A DNA stretch of 64,000 bases from positions 465,824-529,823 of the forward strand of contig JAKVAZ010000001.1 in NCBI GenBank assembly GCA_022447225.1. Direction: 5' to 3'. The position numbers and the translations under genes were made by a program. Origin of the DNA: Fuerstiella sp. GTDB lineage: Bacteria; Planctomycetota; Planctomycetia; Planctomycetales; Planctomycetaceae. The notes under the pieces are model-generated. The model was not told where the DNA came from. It did no database searches and saw only the letters and a program-made list of their open reading frames with translations. Shown here piece after piece: positions 36,441 through 46,108 of this stretch (position 1 is its first letter; each line of letters begins with the position of its first letter).

Positions 36441-38911
36441 TTCGACTGCGGCAGCGTCGCCTCGATCTCGCTGGATTCTTCATTGTTGGGGTTAATGATT
36501 GAGCCCGGGCTGACTATAGCCGGACTCTCATCGTCCTGTGAACTGGATGAATTGACGTCTTCAGTCCAGTATCCATCTTCTCTGATGACCATTGTTCCGG
36601 TGTCTCTGAAGAACCTGAGTCGAGCGCTTTCATATTTGACCCAGGATTCAATCAACTCGTTTTGAGCGAGGATGATGTTGTCCAGTGCACGGGAAATATT
36701 GATGCCTTGGCTGCCAGGACTGCCTTGCGTGCCTGGGCGTTCGCCAAATTCTACTGCCTGATCCAGTTCGCGAGCGGCCGTTCTCAACGCACGTTGGTTG
36801 ATTTTAAATGTCCGTTCCTCTGCTTTCGCTCTGCGAAGGAAACTGCGTACATCCAGCTTGACCTGATCTTCACTGGCCATGTAATTGCGACGTGCACGCT
36901 GATAGGAGATCTGGGCGGCTCTGAAATTGTTTCTGGCTGCAACACGGTCCAGCGGCGTGACCACTTCGATACCTGCCCGAAAACTACTGTCGTCTGCTTG
37001 AAAATTCGCTGGATTGTTGTTGAGGAGCAATTCAGGTGTATTGATTTCACCTTCCGCGACCACGTTCAGTGTGGCCTCTAATCGATCAGCTGCGATTTCC
37101 AGCGCTCTCCGTGAGTCCATGACGAATCCGCGACGATTCATCAAATCGTTACGTTCCTGTAAAGCCAGTTGAATTGCTTCTTCCGGTGTGTAATTGATTG
37201 ATTCCAGCGTGATGAGGTCGGTCCGGACTCCAATCTGAATTCCAATCAGTTCCCGCGTTGTTCGGAGCAGATCTCGTCGAATTCGACGCATCTCTGCGAG
37301 AAACGCTGACTGCTCTTCTGTGGTCAATCCGAAGACGTCCTGAGTTTTCTGTTCTCCCAGTTCAATTGCTGCCGCAAGCGTCAGCAGTCGCGACTCAATT
37401 TCTTCCAGTTGGCTGGACGTAAGTTTGTTTTCCTCAGCGCGATCGCGTACTTGACTGTTTGAGAGATCGATCTCCGGAGGCTGATTAGTTTTTCTCGCCT
37501 GGAAAAATTCTGTTCTGGCCCCGGCCAGACGCTCTGTAAGTTCGTCGTAGAATTCAGTGAACTGATGTAGCGACTGTTGCCACTGCTCAGGATCGGGTGT
37601 CAATTGAACATCGGTAATCTGTTTTTCCAGATTCAATAGATCCTGATTGAGAAACTGGAACGGTTCCAGCAGCGTGTCATCTATCTGGACTTCAACATCA
37701 GGTGGAAGGCCCAGCTGAACCTTGAAATTATCGAGTTGTGTCAGGTAGGCACGCTCAAACTTAATTTTTCGACGTTTTGCCGTCACCAGGCTACTCTTGA
37801 GTTGTGTTACGTCGAGGGCTGTTGCCCGACCGGCTTCCGCCAGTTTCTCCAGGTCACTAATCAGGCTTTCGAGACTTTGAACATTGGTACCCTGATTGCG
37901 AAGACTCTGGAGATAGTAAAGTATCCAGTAAAATCCAACAGTCGGGCTTCGGGCTCCACGGATCAGAAATGCGAGTTCTCCTCCGCCAGCAGTACCTGGC
38001 AACGGGATGGCCTGTTCTCCGGTCAGAACTGTGACGTAAAAGTCCTTGCGGAATCGGGCAAAGGTGCGGATGCCGTACACAACGTTCCGCTCCGCCTGGG
38101 TCAGTTGCTCAAGGGCGATGTTACGCCCGGCACCGATCATCAGCGGTTGCACAATCGAATAAGCCAGTGTTGTCGCTGTACGAGCCTGATTCGGGCCGCC
38201 GGAAAACAGCCACAACGTACTGTTGGCGAGTTCGGCGACAATTTGTCCGCCAGCCGGCAGTAGTTTGCTGAGACCGGCCGTGGTCGGGCCAAGACGCAGA
38301 TTACCGGCATCGTCGGGTTGATGTTCATAGGTCAATGCCGTACCGGGCTCCACACCGTCCAGATTGAGTGGCCGCACGTCAAAACGGTAGCGGTTCAGTG
38401 TCAGGGACAGAGCCCGAAGATACATGTCTTCCAGTTGCTCCTGGTATTCCCGGCTATGAATCAGCCCAAGTTCGATCGCCTCCTGAAAGCCCAGTTTTTC
38501 AATCTTTGGAAGAGAAAACGTAGGAGCCTGGAATGGATCACCGTCGAGGTAGGTCGGCCACATTGGGTTTTCGACGTGGACCAGATCGCCCGTTTCGTGC
38601 CAGCCTTTCCAGCCACGCATTCCGTAAACGGAATGCATATAAGGATGGACTGCCGGATCGTCCGGCGGCAGAGGGGGTGAGTCTGGATCGTATGGATCGT
38701 AGAAGCGACTGCGTTCGTCGGGCGTAATATTGACGCGCGGAGGTGTCCAGCGCGGATCGTCCATTTTTTCCGCAAGAATCTCGTATGAAAGTCGATCTGC
38801 GGCGAGACGGTATTTCTTACGTGTACAACCGGATCCGCACAGTGTCAGCAGCAGGAGAAGCGTGAACTGAAGCCTGATGTAATGTGATAACCGACTGCTG
38901 ACGGATCCCAT
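36437..38911 (-). CDS. TolC-like outer membrane efflux lipoprotein
   Basis: About 824 residues. The signal sequence ends in a lipobox (LCGSGC), so an outer-membrane lipoprotein is likely. The first 120 residues after it are proline-rich. Then long helical repeats follow: FQEAIELGLIHSREYQE near residue 145, and NYTPEEAIQLALQERNDL later, both matching the A-x-L-x-N/R start of TolC repeats. It is longer than E. coli TolC by about 300 residues, through inserts in the helical barrel. Its stop overlaps that of the convergent coiled-coil gene by four bases. ATG 38911 is preferred over GTG 38926. Confidence 0.82.
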   Translation of the reverse strand: MGSVSSRLSHYIRLQFTLLLLLTLCGSGCTRKKYRLAADRLSYEILAEKMDDPRWTPPRVNITPDERSRFYDPYDPDSPPLPPDDPAVHPYMHSVYGMRGWKGWHETGDLVHVENPMWPTYLDGDPFQAPTFSLPKIEKLGFQEAIELGLIHSREYQEQLEDMYLRALSLTLNRYRFDVRPLNLDGVEPGTALTYEHQPDDAGNLRLGPTTAGLSKLLPAGGQIVAELANSTLWLFSGGPNQARTATTLAYSIVQPLMIGAGRNIALEQLTQAERNVVYGIRTFARFRKDFYVTVLTGEQAIPLPGTAGGGELAFLIRGARSPTVGFYWILYYLQSLRNQGTNVQSLESLISDLEKLAEAGRATALDVTQLKSSLVTAKRRKIKFERAYLTQLDNFKVQLGLPPDVEVQIDDTLLEPFQFLNQDLLNLEKQITDVQLTPDPEQWQQSLHQFTEFYDELTERLAGARTEFFQARKTNQPPEIDLSNSQVRDRAEENKLTSSQLEEIESRLLTLAAAIELGEQKTQDVFGLTTEEQSAFLAEMRRIRRDLLRTTRELIGIQIGVRTDLITLESINYTPEEAIQLALQERNDLMNRRGFVMDSRRALEIAADRLEATLNVVAEGEINTPELLLNNNPANFQADDSSFRAGIEVVTPLDRVAARNNFRAAQISYQRARRNYMASEDQVKLDVRSFLRRAKAEERTFKINQRALRTAARELDQAVEFGERPGTQGSPGSQGINISRALDNIILAQNELIESWVKYESARLRFFRDTGTMVIREDGYWTEDVNSSSSQDDESPAIVSPGSIINPNNEESSEIEATLPQSN

Positions 38912-39385
38912 GAGATGCTGCACCACAGGCGCAAAGGTTATAAACGACGCCCTCCGATGAATATTCGGATTTTTCCGATCCGATCGTTAAGGCAATTTTG
39001 ACGGGCTGGCGCCAATTGTCACAGGTAGAGTCTTTCGGTGTTCCAGTGGCCAGATGGCAAACGTATGCAGGAGAGCGACCCGAGGAGTCGTGGCCCGCGG
39101 CAAAGTGGCTGTGTCCGGCCCGTGAGAAGACACTATCCTAACCGCGGCCGACAGCAGGTAACGGGTTCAAAAGAACACGACGAAGTGCCGATAAAAAGAC
39201 AGGACCGGCTGACGACAGGAAAGCCTCGGCATGACTACCGAATGAGGCCGGTCATCGGCAGAAATTGCCGCAAAAAACACAGGTTTTTCTTTGCTGCTGC
39301 TGCTCAGACCGGTCTTGATCCGGTTTGATCACGATCGATAGGATTCGGCTGTTTCCGAGTCGGTCCCGGATACTTGATTGGTGTG
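38912..39385. other. Divergent intergenic gap
   Basis: About 470 bases between the TolC-like gene and the PpiC-type gene, which point away from each other. Promoters for both should be here. No other feature is supported. Confidence 0.35.
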
Positions 39386-40687
39386 ATGCGAATGTCCGCC
39401 GCGAAAATTTTTTCCAACTTTTTACGCTGTATGGACACATCAGTCGTGTCAACACAAACCGACAGGTTTCTCACTCAAGGTCACAGTGGTGCTGCAGATG
39501 CGGAGCATCAGCAGCATGTTGCGTCTGGTACGACCGGACGACTGGTGATCGTTTGCCTGCTGGTGATCGTGACAGGCTGTCAGGGTAAGGGACTGGTTAC
39601 AGAGAATCCTGTCTTTTCAGATTTGCCGCCGCGGCGTTCGCTGGTCAACAATGCGACCACCGAACTCTCATCTGACAAAGGTGACACACTGAGTGTGACG
39701 CAGGTTGCGGTCCGCGATGCGGAACCGCTTCAGGGCAATACTGTCGTTGCTGATATCAATGGACGTCCGTTGTTCGTTGACGATCTGATTGGCAGTATTC
39801 GGCTAACGCTCGAAGCCGACGACCGTTACACCGATCGACAGCGCCGTCAGTTCATGCTGCAGGAGTTGCAGCGAGGACTGGACCAGAGAATTGATGAAGA
39901 GATTGCTGTGCAGGCTTTAGAAGCCAAGGTCCCCGAGGAACAGCGAGAGGCAATGAAGGAGCACCTTGGCACAGCCTTTGAACAGTTTCTGGAAGCTCGC
40001 AGGACCGAGCTGATCCGTGAAGGAAAGATTTCATCCGGTGACGAACTTGATCAGTTTCTTGCTCAGGGTGGTATGTCGGTGGGGCAGCTGAGAGAAACGT
40101 TTTTCCGTATCCAAATGGTGAATGGGTACATTAAATCACTGACAGAGGCGACGGAGGGGCATTCACCCGACCGTCTCGAACTACTCGAATACTACCGCAC
40201 GAACATCGATCAGTTTACACCGAATGAACGAGTGCGATGGCAGGAAATTCGTGTGAGTGTCAGCGCCCACGGCGGTCGGGAGCAGGCACGGCAGCGCATG
40301 ATGCAAGTCCTCAATGCGATCAAGTCCGGAGAAAGTGAGTTCGCTGAACTGGCTCACATGTATTCGGATGCCTTTAGTGCCGAACAAAACGGCAATCGCG
40401 GTTGGTTGAATCGCGATTCCCTGCGGGACAAGAAGCTGGAAGAAATGCTGTTTAATCTCAAGAGTGGTGAGATGACTCGCGTTATGGAAGACGACAGATT
40501 CTTTTCGATCTACAGAGTTGCTCGACACGAATACGCCACGCCACGGCCGTTTTCCGTTGTCCAGTCCGAAATTGACGAGGCGATCAGGCGGGAACGGGCG
40601 ACTGCTGCTAAGCAGACAATCATCGCAGACATGCGAGCTGAGGCCAGCGTTCGCACAATTTTCGATGACCATACAGAACTCCGGTAG
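39386..40687 (+). CDS. PpiC/SurA-type exported peptidyl-prolyl isomerase
   Basis: About 433 residues. A hydrophobic segment (VIVCLLVIVTGCQG, about residues 55-70) ends in a lipobox-like cysteine. The start is uncertain: 39374, 39386, 39392 and 39431 are all in frame, and a start at 39431 would put the signal nearer the N-terminus. A chaperone-like helical region follows. The C-terminal rotamase domain reads VRWQEIRVSVSAHGGREQARQ, then FAELAHMYSDAFSAEQNGNRGWL. The core histidine of parvulins is not at its usual place, so isomerase activity is uncertain. It resembles SurA in function (outer-membrane protein folding). Confidence 0.75.
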   Translation: MRMSAAKIFSNFLRCMDTSVVSTQTDRFLTQGHSGAADAEHQQHVASGTTGRLVIVCLLVIVTGCQGKGLVTENPVFSDLPPRRSLVNNATTELSSDKGDTLSVTQVAVRDAEPLQGNTVVADINGRPLFVDDLIGSIRLTLEADDRYTDRQRRQFMLQELQRGLDQRIDEEIAVQALEAKVPEEQREAMKEHLGTAFEQFLEARRTELIREGKISSGDELDQFLAQGGMSVGQLRETFFRIQMVNGYIKSLTEATEGHSPDRLELLEYYRTNIDQFTPNERVRWQEIRVSVSAHGGREQARQRMMQVLNAIKSGESEFAELAHMYSDAFSAEQNGNRGWLNRDSLRDKKLEEMLFNLKSGEMTRVMEDDRFFSIYRVARHEYATPRPFSVVQSEIDEAIRRERATAAKQTIIADMRAEASVRTIFDDHTELR

Positions 40688-40809
40688 GTTCAACCTGGAT
40701 TGGTGTTTGGCTTTCTGGACCTGTCTGTTTCGGCGATGTTTGCGTTACTGGCCACGGTCGAACCGCCCGGTGAGACCCGCCGCGGACACGGGCCGGTGTC
40801 ATTTGATTC

Positions 40810-40841
40810 GTCAGGGCAGATTACAGTGATCTCTGCCTGAC
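40810..40841 (+). terminator. Hairpin downstream of the PpiC-type gene
   Basis: GTCAGGGCAGA (40810-40820) pairs with TCTGCCTGAC (40832-40841) with one bulged G, giving a stem of about 10 bp. It lies 120 bases after the stop. No T-run follows, so termination is uncertain. Confidence 0.35.
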
Positions 40842-41078
40842 CGGTGCAGTTGCTGATGGATCGCACGACGGCACCGGAAAGCCGGTCGGTCAGCATTTTC
40901 GTGTTCTGTCAATCGCGGGGTGTTCGGTGGCTCTGAGGGAATCTTTCAGCCATGTCGGACTGCTGACAGCCCGGGTTGTGACGACTTGACTGCCTGCTTA
41001 GAATTTCGAATCGAATTTTCGTGGAACTCGTTTCAAAGAACGCTGTTTCGGCCGTTGCCGCAGCAGTGGCCGGGAACC

Positions 41079-42227
41079 TTGGTTGCTGCACAGTCCATCG
41101 TGGTGCTTGGGTCGACCGGATCCATCGGCACCAGCTGTCTTGACGTGATTCGAAGTCACAGTGACTGCATGCGCGTTCACGGAATCACGGCATTTCGCAG
41201 CCGATCGCTGTTACTTGAGCAGTGTCGTGAGTTTCGGCCGCGCTGGGCAGTTCTGGGTGATCCTGAAGCAGGGCATACGGCGGAAGGGATTGGTGATACT
41301 CGTTTCTTGCAGGGAATGGAGCACGCCGACCGGCTGGTCCGGGAATCTGATGTTGATACGGTGATGTCTGCAATTGTCGGTGCTGCAGGGTTGTCTCCGA
41401 CGTGGGCGGCCGTTGATGCCGGCAAGCGTGTTGCGGTGGCAAACAAGGAGGCATTGGTCGTCGCCGGTCCTATAATCACTGAGCGTGCCCGGGAGACGGG
41501 TGCCCGACTGCTTCCCGTCGACAGCGAGCACAGTGCCGTTTTTCAGGCACTTCAGGCTGGAAGAAAAGAGGATCTGCGGCGAATTATTCTTACAGCCAGC
41601 GGAGGTCCGTTTCGTGGATGGACACGGCGTCGAATGCAGGATGTCACTCCGGAGATGGCCCTGAACCATCCCACATGGGAAATGGGGCCAAAAATTACGG
41701 TTGATTCCGCCACTATGATGAATAAGGCACTGGAGATCATCGAAGCCCGTTGGTTGTTTGACGTGCCCGTCCACCAGATTTCGGTCGTCGTGCACCCGCA
41801 GTCAATCGTGCATTCGTTTGTGGAATACCAGGATGGCTCTGTCATTTCACAGATGTCACCACCAGACATGCGACTGCCGATTCAGTATGCTTTGACGTTT
41901 CCCGAACGAATTGAATGTCCAGGAACGGATACGAACTGGACTCAATCGATGAATCTGGAATTTGAGCCGCCGGATCTCGATGCGTTTCCTGCACTGCAGT
42001 TGGGATTCGATGCAGCTACGCGTGGAGGAACCTGTGGAGCTGTCCTGAATGCAGCCAATGAAATTGCAGTGAATCGTTTTCTGAATGCCGAAATTCGATT
42101 CGATCAGATCCCTCAACTGTGCAAAGAGGTTCTTTGCCACCATGATTTTGACTCGCGACCATCGCTGAAAGGCCTGGCGGCTGTGGATGCCTGGTCGCGA
42201 AAGGAAGCACAACGTTGGACAACATGA
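41079..42227 (+). CDS. dxr: 1-deoxy-D-xylulose 5-phosphate reductoisomerase
   Basis: DXR converts 1-deoxy-D-xylulose 5-phosphate to 2-C-methyl-D-erythritol 4-phosphate with NADPH, the committed step of the MEP isoprenoid pathway. Visible motifs are GSTGSIGTSCLDVIRSH (NADPH site), NKEALVVAG, VDSEHSAVFQ with metal-binding acidic residues, GGPFRGW, and NHPTWEMGPKITVDSATMMN, all standard. Length from 41079 is 382 residues, normal for the family. The TTG start at 41079 is chosen because the protein begins just before the Rossmann motif and no in-frame ATG exists upstream; the frame stays open back to 40920. It overlaps the RseP gene by four bases (ATGA). Confidence 0.93.
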   Translation: MVAAQSIVVLGSTGSIGTSCLDVIRSHSDCMRVHGITAFRSRSLLLEQCREFRPRWAVLGDPEAGHTAEGIGDTRFLQGMEHADRLVRESDVDTVMSAIVGAAGLSPTWAAVDAGKRVAVANKEALVVAGPIITERARETGARLLPVDSEHSAVFQALQAGRKEDLRRIILTASGGPFRGWTRRRMQDVTPEMALNHPTWEMGPKITVDSATMMNKALEIIEARWLFDVPVHQISVVVHPQSIVHSFVEYQDGSVISQMSPPDMRLPIQYALTFPERIECPGTDTNWTQSMNLEFEPPDLDAFPALQLGFDAATRGGTCGAVLNAANEIAVNRFLNAEIRFDQIPQLCKEVLCHHDFDSRPSLKGLAAVDAWSRKEAQRWTT

Positions 42228-44281
42228 TCGTTTCATCATTGATCACTCTGGCAGCCGGGGGCGTTTTCGGCAGTATCGGCAAAGCGCTGATGGTAGTGCT
42301 GGGACTGGGGCTGGTCATCTTCTTTCATGAACTTGGACATTTCGCCGTGGCGAAATGGTGCAATGTGCATGTCGAGCGATTCAGTATCGGCATCGGTCCG
42401 ATTTTGTGGAGCCGTCAGAAGGGTGAAACGGAATACGCCCTGTCGGCGCTTCCTCTGGGCGGCTATGTCAAGATGTTGGGGCAGGATGATATGGACCCCA
42501 ATCAAATGACCAGTGACGAAATCGCAGAGAATCCACGGGCGTACTCTGCGAAAAAAGTGTGGCAGCGAATGTTGATCATTTCTGCCGGTGTCATCATGAA
42601 CATCATCACAGGCTTTGGCTTTTTTGCGATCGCCTACAATATGGGTGTTCATGAAGTACTGCCGGTAGTGGGACTGGCGGTTCCCGGCAGTCCCGCCTGG
42701 GAGGCCGGAATCAAACGTGGGGATCGGATTCGCGCGATCAATGGCGAAGAAGTCCACAGTTTCATCGACATCAAACAGTCGATCGTTCTTTCCAGTGGCC
42801 CGATAGAAATCGAGGGAACCACTGAAAACGGAGTGGACTACAAAAAAACGGTGACTCCCCGACAGGGAAAACAGTTTCGGCAGATCGGAGTCAATCCGGG
42901 CAAGTCACTGAGAATCTCACCGCAGGCCGGAAAAGACTATTCGATTGACATTACAGGTCTGCCTTCTGCGAGGGCTTCGGCACCGTTCAAACCCGGGGAT
43001 CGGGTGGTTTCGCTCAACGGTGCCGAATTGAAGTCATGGCATCAGCTTTCGACATTGACTGCTCGTGATGCGGCTGATGATCTGGTTTATTCAGTCGAAC
43101 GTACTGTCGGAGAAGAGAAGTCACTCAAAACACGAAGCGTCGACATCACCGTTCCTCCAGGTCAGCTGAGATCCATAGGCATTTGGATGCACATCGGTCC
43201 GGTCGAGTCGGTTCAGGCTGATTCTATTGCGGCGAATGCCCGGTTGCAGAAGGGGGACGTCATCCGAAAAGTTGATGACCTCGAAGTCGGAGTCGACATC
43301 GACCCGCTGCGCCTGCCAAATTATTTTGCAGAACGCGCCGGTACTATGGTGCGAATTTCAGTTGTTCGAAAGAAAGACGGTTCGGTTGGAGAGGTGGACG
43401 AGGAACTGACACTGGTGCCGGCCGATATTCCTGGCTGGTCTGAATTGCCGGTGACATTAACCGCGCCGTTGCCCATTCCTGCCATTGGTGCAGCGTTCGG
43501 GGTCAGTACAACCATTGCCAAAGTAATCGAAGGCAGCGAAGCAGCGGGGATCACGGATCCCGGCCAACTGAAGCCGGATCAGAAAATCACAAAAATTGTC
43601 CTTCCGTATAAAGAGGACGATGGACTGGGAACTGCCGGCGACGAAGCAGCCATTTTTGAACTGCCCGATGACTCGCAGGTCAACTGGGCACATATCTTCT
43701 ACATGATTCAGCAGGCGCCCCTTCGGGACATTCGCATTCACATTGACGAATCCAGTGACTCTGCCAGTTTTTCTGTGTTGCTGCAGAAACAGGAATTTGA
43801 GGAGAACTGGTATCTGCCAATTCGCGGTATCCGGGGATTCGAAGATCTGTCTGAAAAACGGGTTGCCGACTCTACAGGACAAGCTGTTCAGCTGGGTGTT
43901 CGCCAGACTCGCAATTCCATTGTGAACATCTATATGACGCTTCGATCACTGGTTCGAGGTGACCTGTCTGCAAAGGCACTGAGCGGTCCGTTAGGCATTC
44001 TTAGTATCGGATATCAGGTGGCCGACAGCGGGCTGGCTCAACTGCTGACCTTTCTGGGTCTGCTGAGCATCAATCTGGCAGTGCTGAATTTTCTGCCAAT
44101 TCCGATCCTCGACGGCGGACATATGGTGTTTTTGATCTGGGAAGGCGTCACACGACGGAAGCCAAGCCCGCGGGTGATTGGCCTGGCTCATGTTATCGGA
44201 TTGTTCTTTATTATTTTTCTGTTTTGTTTTGTTATGTATCTGGACGTGGTTGTGCGGTTTCTGGGCTTCGGTGCCGATTAG
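42224..44281 (+). CDS. rseP: RseP-type site-2 protease
   Basis: About 685 residues, an inner-membrane M50 metalloprotease that cleaves single-pass membrane regulators, such as anti-sigma factors. HELGH at residues 35-39 is the zinc motif, and NFLPIPILDGGHMVF near the C-terminus carries the third ligand and LDG. About four membrane segments sit at the two ends. Two or three PDZ-like regions lie between (GSPAWEAGIKRGDRI, FKPGDRVVSLNGAEL, NARLQKGDVIRKVDDLEVG). It is longer than the E. coli form (about 450), mostly by extra PDZ-like sequence. The coupling with dxr, as found in many bacteria, supports the name. Confidence 0.93.
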   Translation: MIVSSLITLAAGGVFGSIGKALMVVLGLGLVIFFHELGHFAVAKWCNVHVERFSIGIGPILWSRQKGETEYALSALPLGGYVKMLGQDDMDPNQMTSDEIAENPRAYSAKKVWQRMLIISAGVIMNIITGFGFFAIAYNMGVHEVLPVVGLAVPGSPAWEAGIKRGDRIRAINGEEVHSFIDIKQSIVLSSGPIEIEGTTENGVDYKKTVTPRQGKQFRQIGVNPGKSLRISPQAGKDYSIDITGLPSARASAPFKPGDRVVSLNGAELKSWHQLSTLTARDAADDLVYSVERTVGEEKSLKTRSVDITVPPGQLRSIGIWMHIGPVESVQADSIAANARLQKGDVIRKVDDLEVGVDIDPLRLPNYFAERAGTMVRISVVRKKDGSVGEVDEELTLVPADIPGWSELPVTLTAPLPIPAIGAAFGVSTTIAKVIEGSEAAGITDPGQLKPDQKITKIVLPYKEDDGLGTAGDEAAIFELPDDSQVNWAHIFYMIQQAPLRDIRIHIDESSDSASFSVLLQKQEFEENWYLPIRGIRGFEDLSEKRVADSTGQAVQLGVRQTRNSIVNIYMTLRSLVRGDLSAKALSGPLGILSIGYQVADSGLAQLLTFLGLLSINLAVLNFLPIPILDGGHMVFLIWEGVTRRKPSPRVIGLAHVIGLFFIIFLFCFVMYLDVVVRFLGFGAD

Positions 44282-44311
44282 AAGATCACACATACGTTTT
44301 CAGACCCGGGC

Positions 44312-44336
44312 GTTTTGTTCGAGGACCGAACAGAAC
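44312..44336 (+). terminator. Hairpin after rseP
   Basis: GTTTTGTTCG (44312-44321) pairs with CGAACAGAAC (44327-44336) with one G-T wobble, loop AGGAC, followed by TTTAA. It lies 30 bases after the rseP stop and is a plausible intrinsic terminator for the dxr-rseP operon. It may also serve the convergent small frame. Confidence 0.55.
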
Positions 44337-44337
44337 T

Positions 44338-44598
44338 TTAAGCAGCCCGACGCGACCTGATTGTGATATCCGGCTGGCGAACAGGAATCATTTTTCCGAC
44401 CAGGTTCTGCGACGGTTCCTGTTTCGACAATTGTTTCTTACGCCGTTCAATCACCAGCTTCAGTCGTTGTGTCTCGATACTTTGCAACGCATCCACCAGG
44501 TCGAGCGACTGTGAACAGAGCTCGATCACTCTGCTGCATTTTCCAGAGGCGTTCTGTTCAGTATTGTGCATCCCTGCGTCTGTACTGACGGAAGTCAT
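44338..44598 (-). CDS. Possible small protein after larC
   Basis: An 86-residue frame beginning 10 bases after the larC stop on the same strand. It is helical with a basic stretch (LVIERRKKQLSKQ), with no motif I recognise. The close spacing supports cotranscription with larC, but it may not be translated. Confidence 0.45.
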   Translation of the reverse strand: MTSVSTDAGMHNTEQNASGKCSRVIELCSQSLDLVDALQSIETQRLKLVIERRKKQLSKQEPSQNLVGKMIPVRQPDITIRSRRAA

Positions 44599-44607
44599 GT
44601 GATTCGA

Positions 44608-45885
44608 TCAATGGTCATGATCACCATCGTGACGGTGATCGTGGTCGTGGTCGTGTTGACGAGCATCTGCCGGTGACGTCGTTCCGGTGTCCTGTTGTTC
44701 CGGTAGTGTGCCGGATTCCTCGTCTTTCAGAAAGGCCGACTCTGCAGACCGCCAGACATCCCGCAACGGAACTCCGTTTCCTGCAGCGACCTTTGCACAA
44801 TCCTCGAATTCGGGGGAAAATCGAGCTGCATGCCCGGTTTGCCAGGCTCGCTTGCCGCGCACGTTGCCCCACGGCGTGGCCACGGTGACAATATCCCGAT
44901 ACTGAGTACTCCGCTCCAGCAATTGTCGACGGATTCCAAGTGTCCCTGTTTCACGGAACAGAATGGATTCCATTGAATCTTCACTGCCGTGAGCTGCCAG
45001 AACGCTGAGGATGACACCAGGTCGATCTTTCTTCATCTGGACGGCTGTTACGTAGACATCCAGGGCCCCGGCCTGCATCAGGCGTTCGCGAGTGTATCCG
45101 ATGGTTTCCGGTGTCACGTCGTCCAGATTGGTTTCCAGCAGCGATACCATTTCCATATTTGAGGTGCCAATCGCCTCACCTACGAATAACCTGAGAACAT
45201 TGGCCCGCTGTTCAAACGTCATTGTTCCCGAACCGTATCCGATGTTTTCAATTGTCATGGCGGGCATCGGTCCAAATCGGTCGACCAGACAACTGACGAT
45301 GGCAGCGCCGGTAGGAGTTGTGAGTTCTGCTTCAATGGGAACATTTTTCAGCGGAATTCCCTTAAGAATTTCTGCGGTACCGGGTGCGGGTACCGGACAG
45401 ATGCCGTGATCGATATGTACAAAGCCGTGTCCCACCGGAACCGGGTCACAAATCACCAGGTCAGCGCCTAACAGATCGAAACCCACAGCTGCACCGACGA
45501 TATCGACGATCGAATCCACCGCTCCCACTTCGTGGAAATGGACCTTCTCAACAGTGGAACCGTGTACGCGAGCTTCAGATTCGGCAATTTTCAGGAAAAG
45601 ACGATCGGCGATTTGCCTCTGGCGTGTTGTGAGCTTTGCCTGATTCAGAATGTCGCGAATATCCGACATGTGTCGGTGAGCGTGTTGTTCGGGATGATCG
45701 ACAAGCACCTGTGTTGCTCGAAATCCTCCCTTGATGACGGTTTCAATCCGCAGGCGAACATCCGGCAGATTCAGTGATTGGACTGCCGATTCGACTGCAG
45801 TACGATCGACACCGGCATCGATCAGAGCTGCCAGGGTCATATCCCCACTGATACCGGTCGCACATTCCAGCCAGGCCACTCGCAT
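44608..45885 (-). CDS. larC: Nickel-pincer cofactor biosynthesis protein LarC
   Basis: LarC inserts nickel into pyridinium-bis-thiocarboxylic mononucleotide, the last step in making the nickel-pincer cofactor of lactate racemase-type enzymes. The frame is about 425 residues. Family segments are AWLECATGISGDMTLAALID, EKVHFHEVGAVDSIVDIVGA with nickel-site histidines, ELTTPTGAAIV, LETNLDDVTPE and QMKKDRPGVILSVLA. In several species larC is split or needs a programmed frameshift; here both halves are in one uninterrupted frame. The C-terminus ends in a histidine- and aspartate-rich tail, HDHDHDHRHDGDHDH, likely for nickel storage or delivery. ATG 45885 is preferred over the upstream start at 45912. 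It is divergent from an Nramp-type transporter. Confidence 0.94.
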   Translation of the reverse strand: MRVAWLECATGISGDMTLAALIDAGVDRTAVESAVQSLNLPDVRLRIETVIKGGFRATQVLVDHPEQHAHRHMSDIRDILNQAKLTTRQRQIADRLFLKIAESEARVHGSTVEKVHFHEVGAVDSIVDIVGAAVGFDLLGADLVICDPVPVGHGFVHIDHGICPVPAPGTAEILKGIPLKNVPIEAELTTPTGAAIVSCLVDRFGPMPAMTIENIGYGSGTMTFEQRANVLRLFVGEAIGTSNMEMVSLLETNLDDVTPETIGYTRERLMQAGALDVYVTAVQMKKDRPGVILSVLAAHGSEDSMESILFRETGTLGIRRQLLERSTQYRDIVTVATPWGNVRGKRAWQTGHAARFSPEFEDCAKVAAGNGVPLRDVWRSAESAFLKDEESGTLPEQQDTGTTSPADARQHDHDHDHRHDGDHDH

Positions 45886-46108
45886 TGTTTCAGGTTCTTT
45901 CCACTTAGGCACTTTCAGACGATTCGAAGCGATTCAGTCTCTGACTGATTGAATCAACTCGTGTCCGCAGGTTAAGTCATTTTCCTGCCAGTTCCTTTGT
46001 ACAGTGATTGACAGGTGTGGAACAGTCTGCAGGCTGGCGATTGAAAACTCCGAACTTGGCATGTAGCCTTGACGAAACATTGGTGACCGATTTTCCTGGA
46101 GTTGTTGC

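Noticed and set aside
40920-41078. Longer DXR start at GTG 40920
   Set aside because: It would add 53 residues without family similarity; normal DXR length is reached from 41079.
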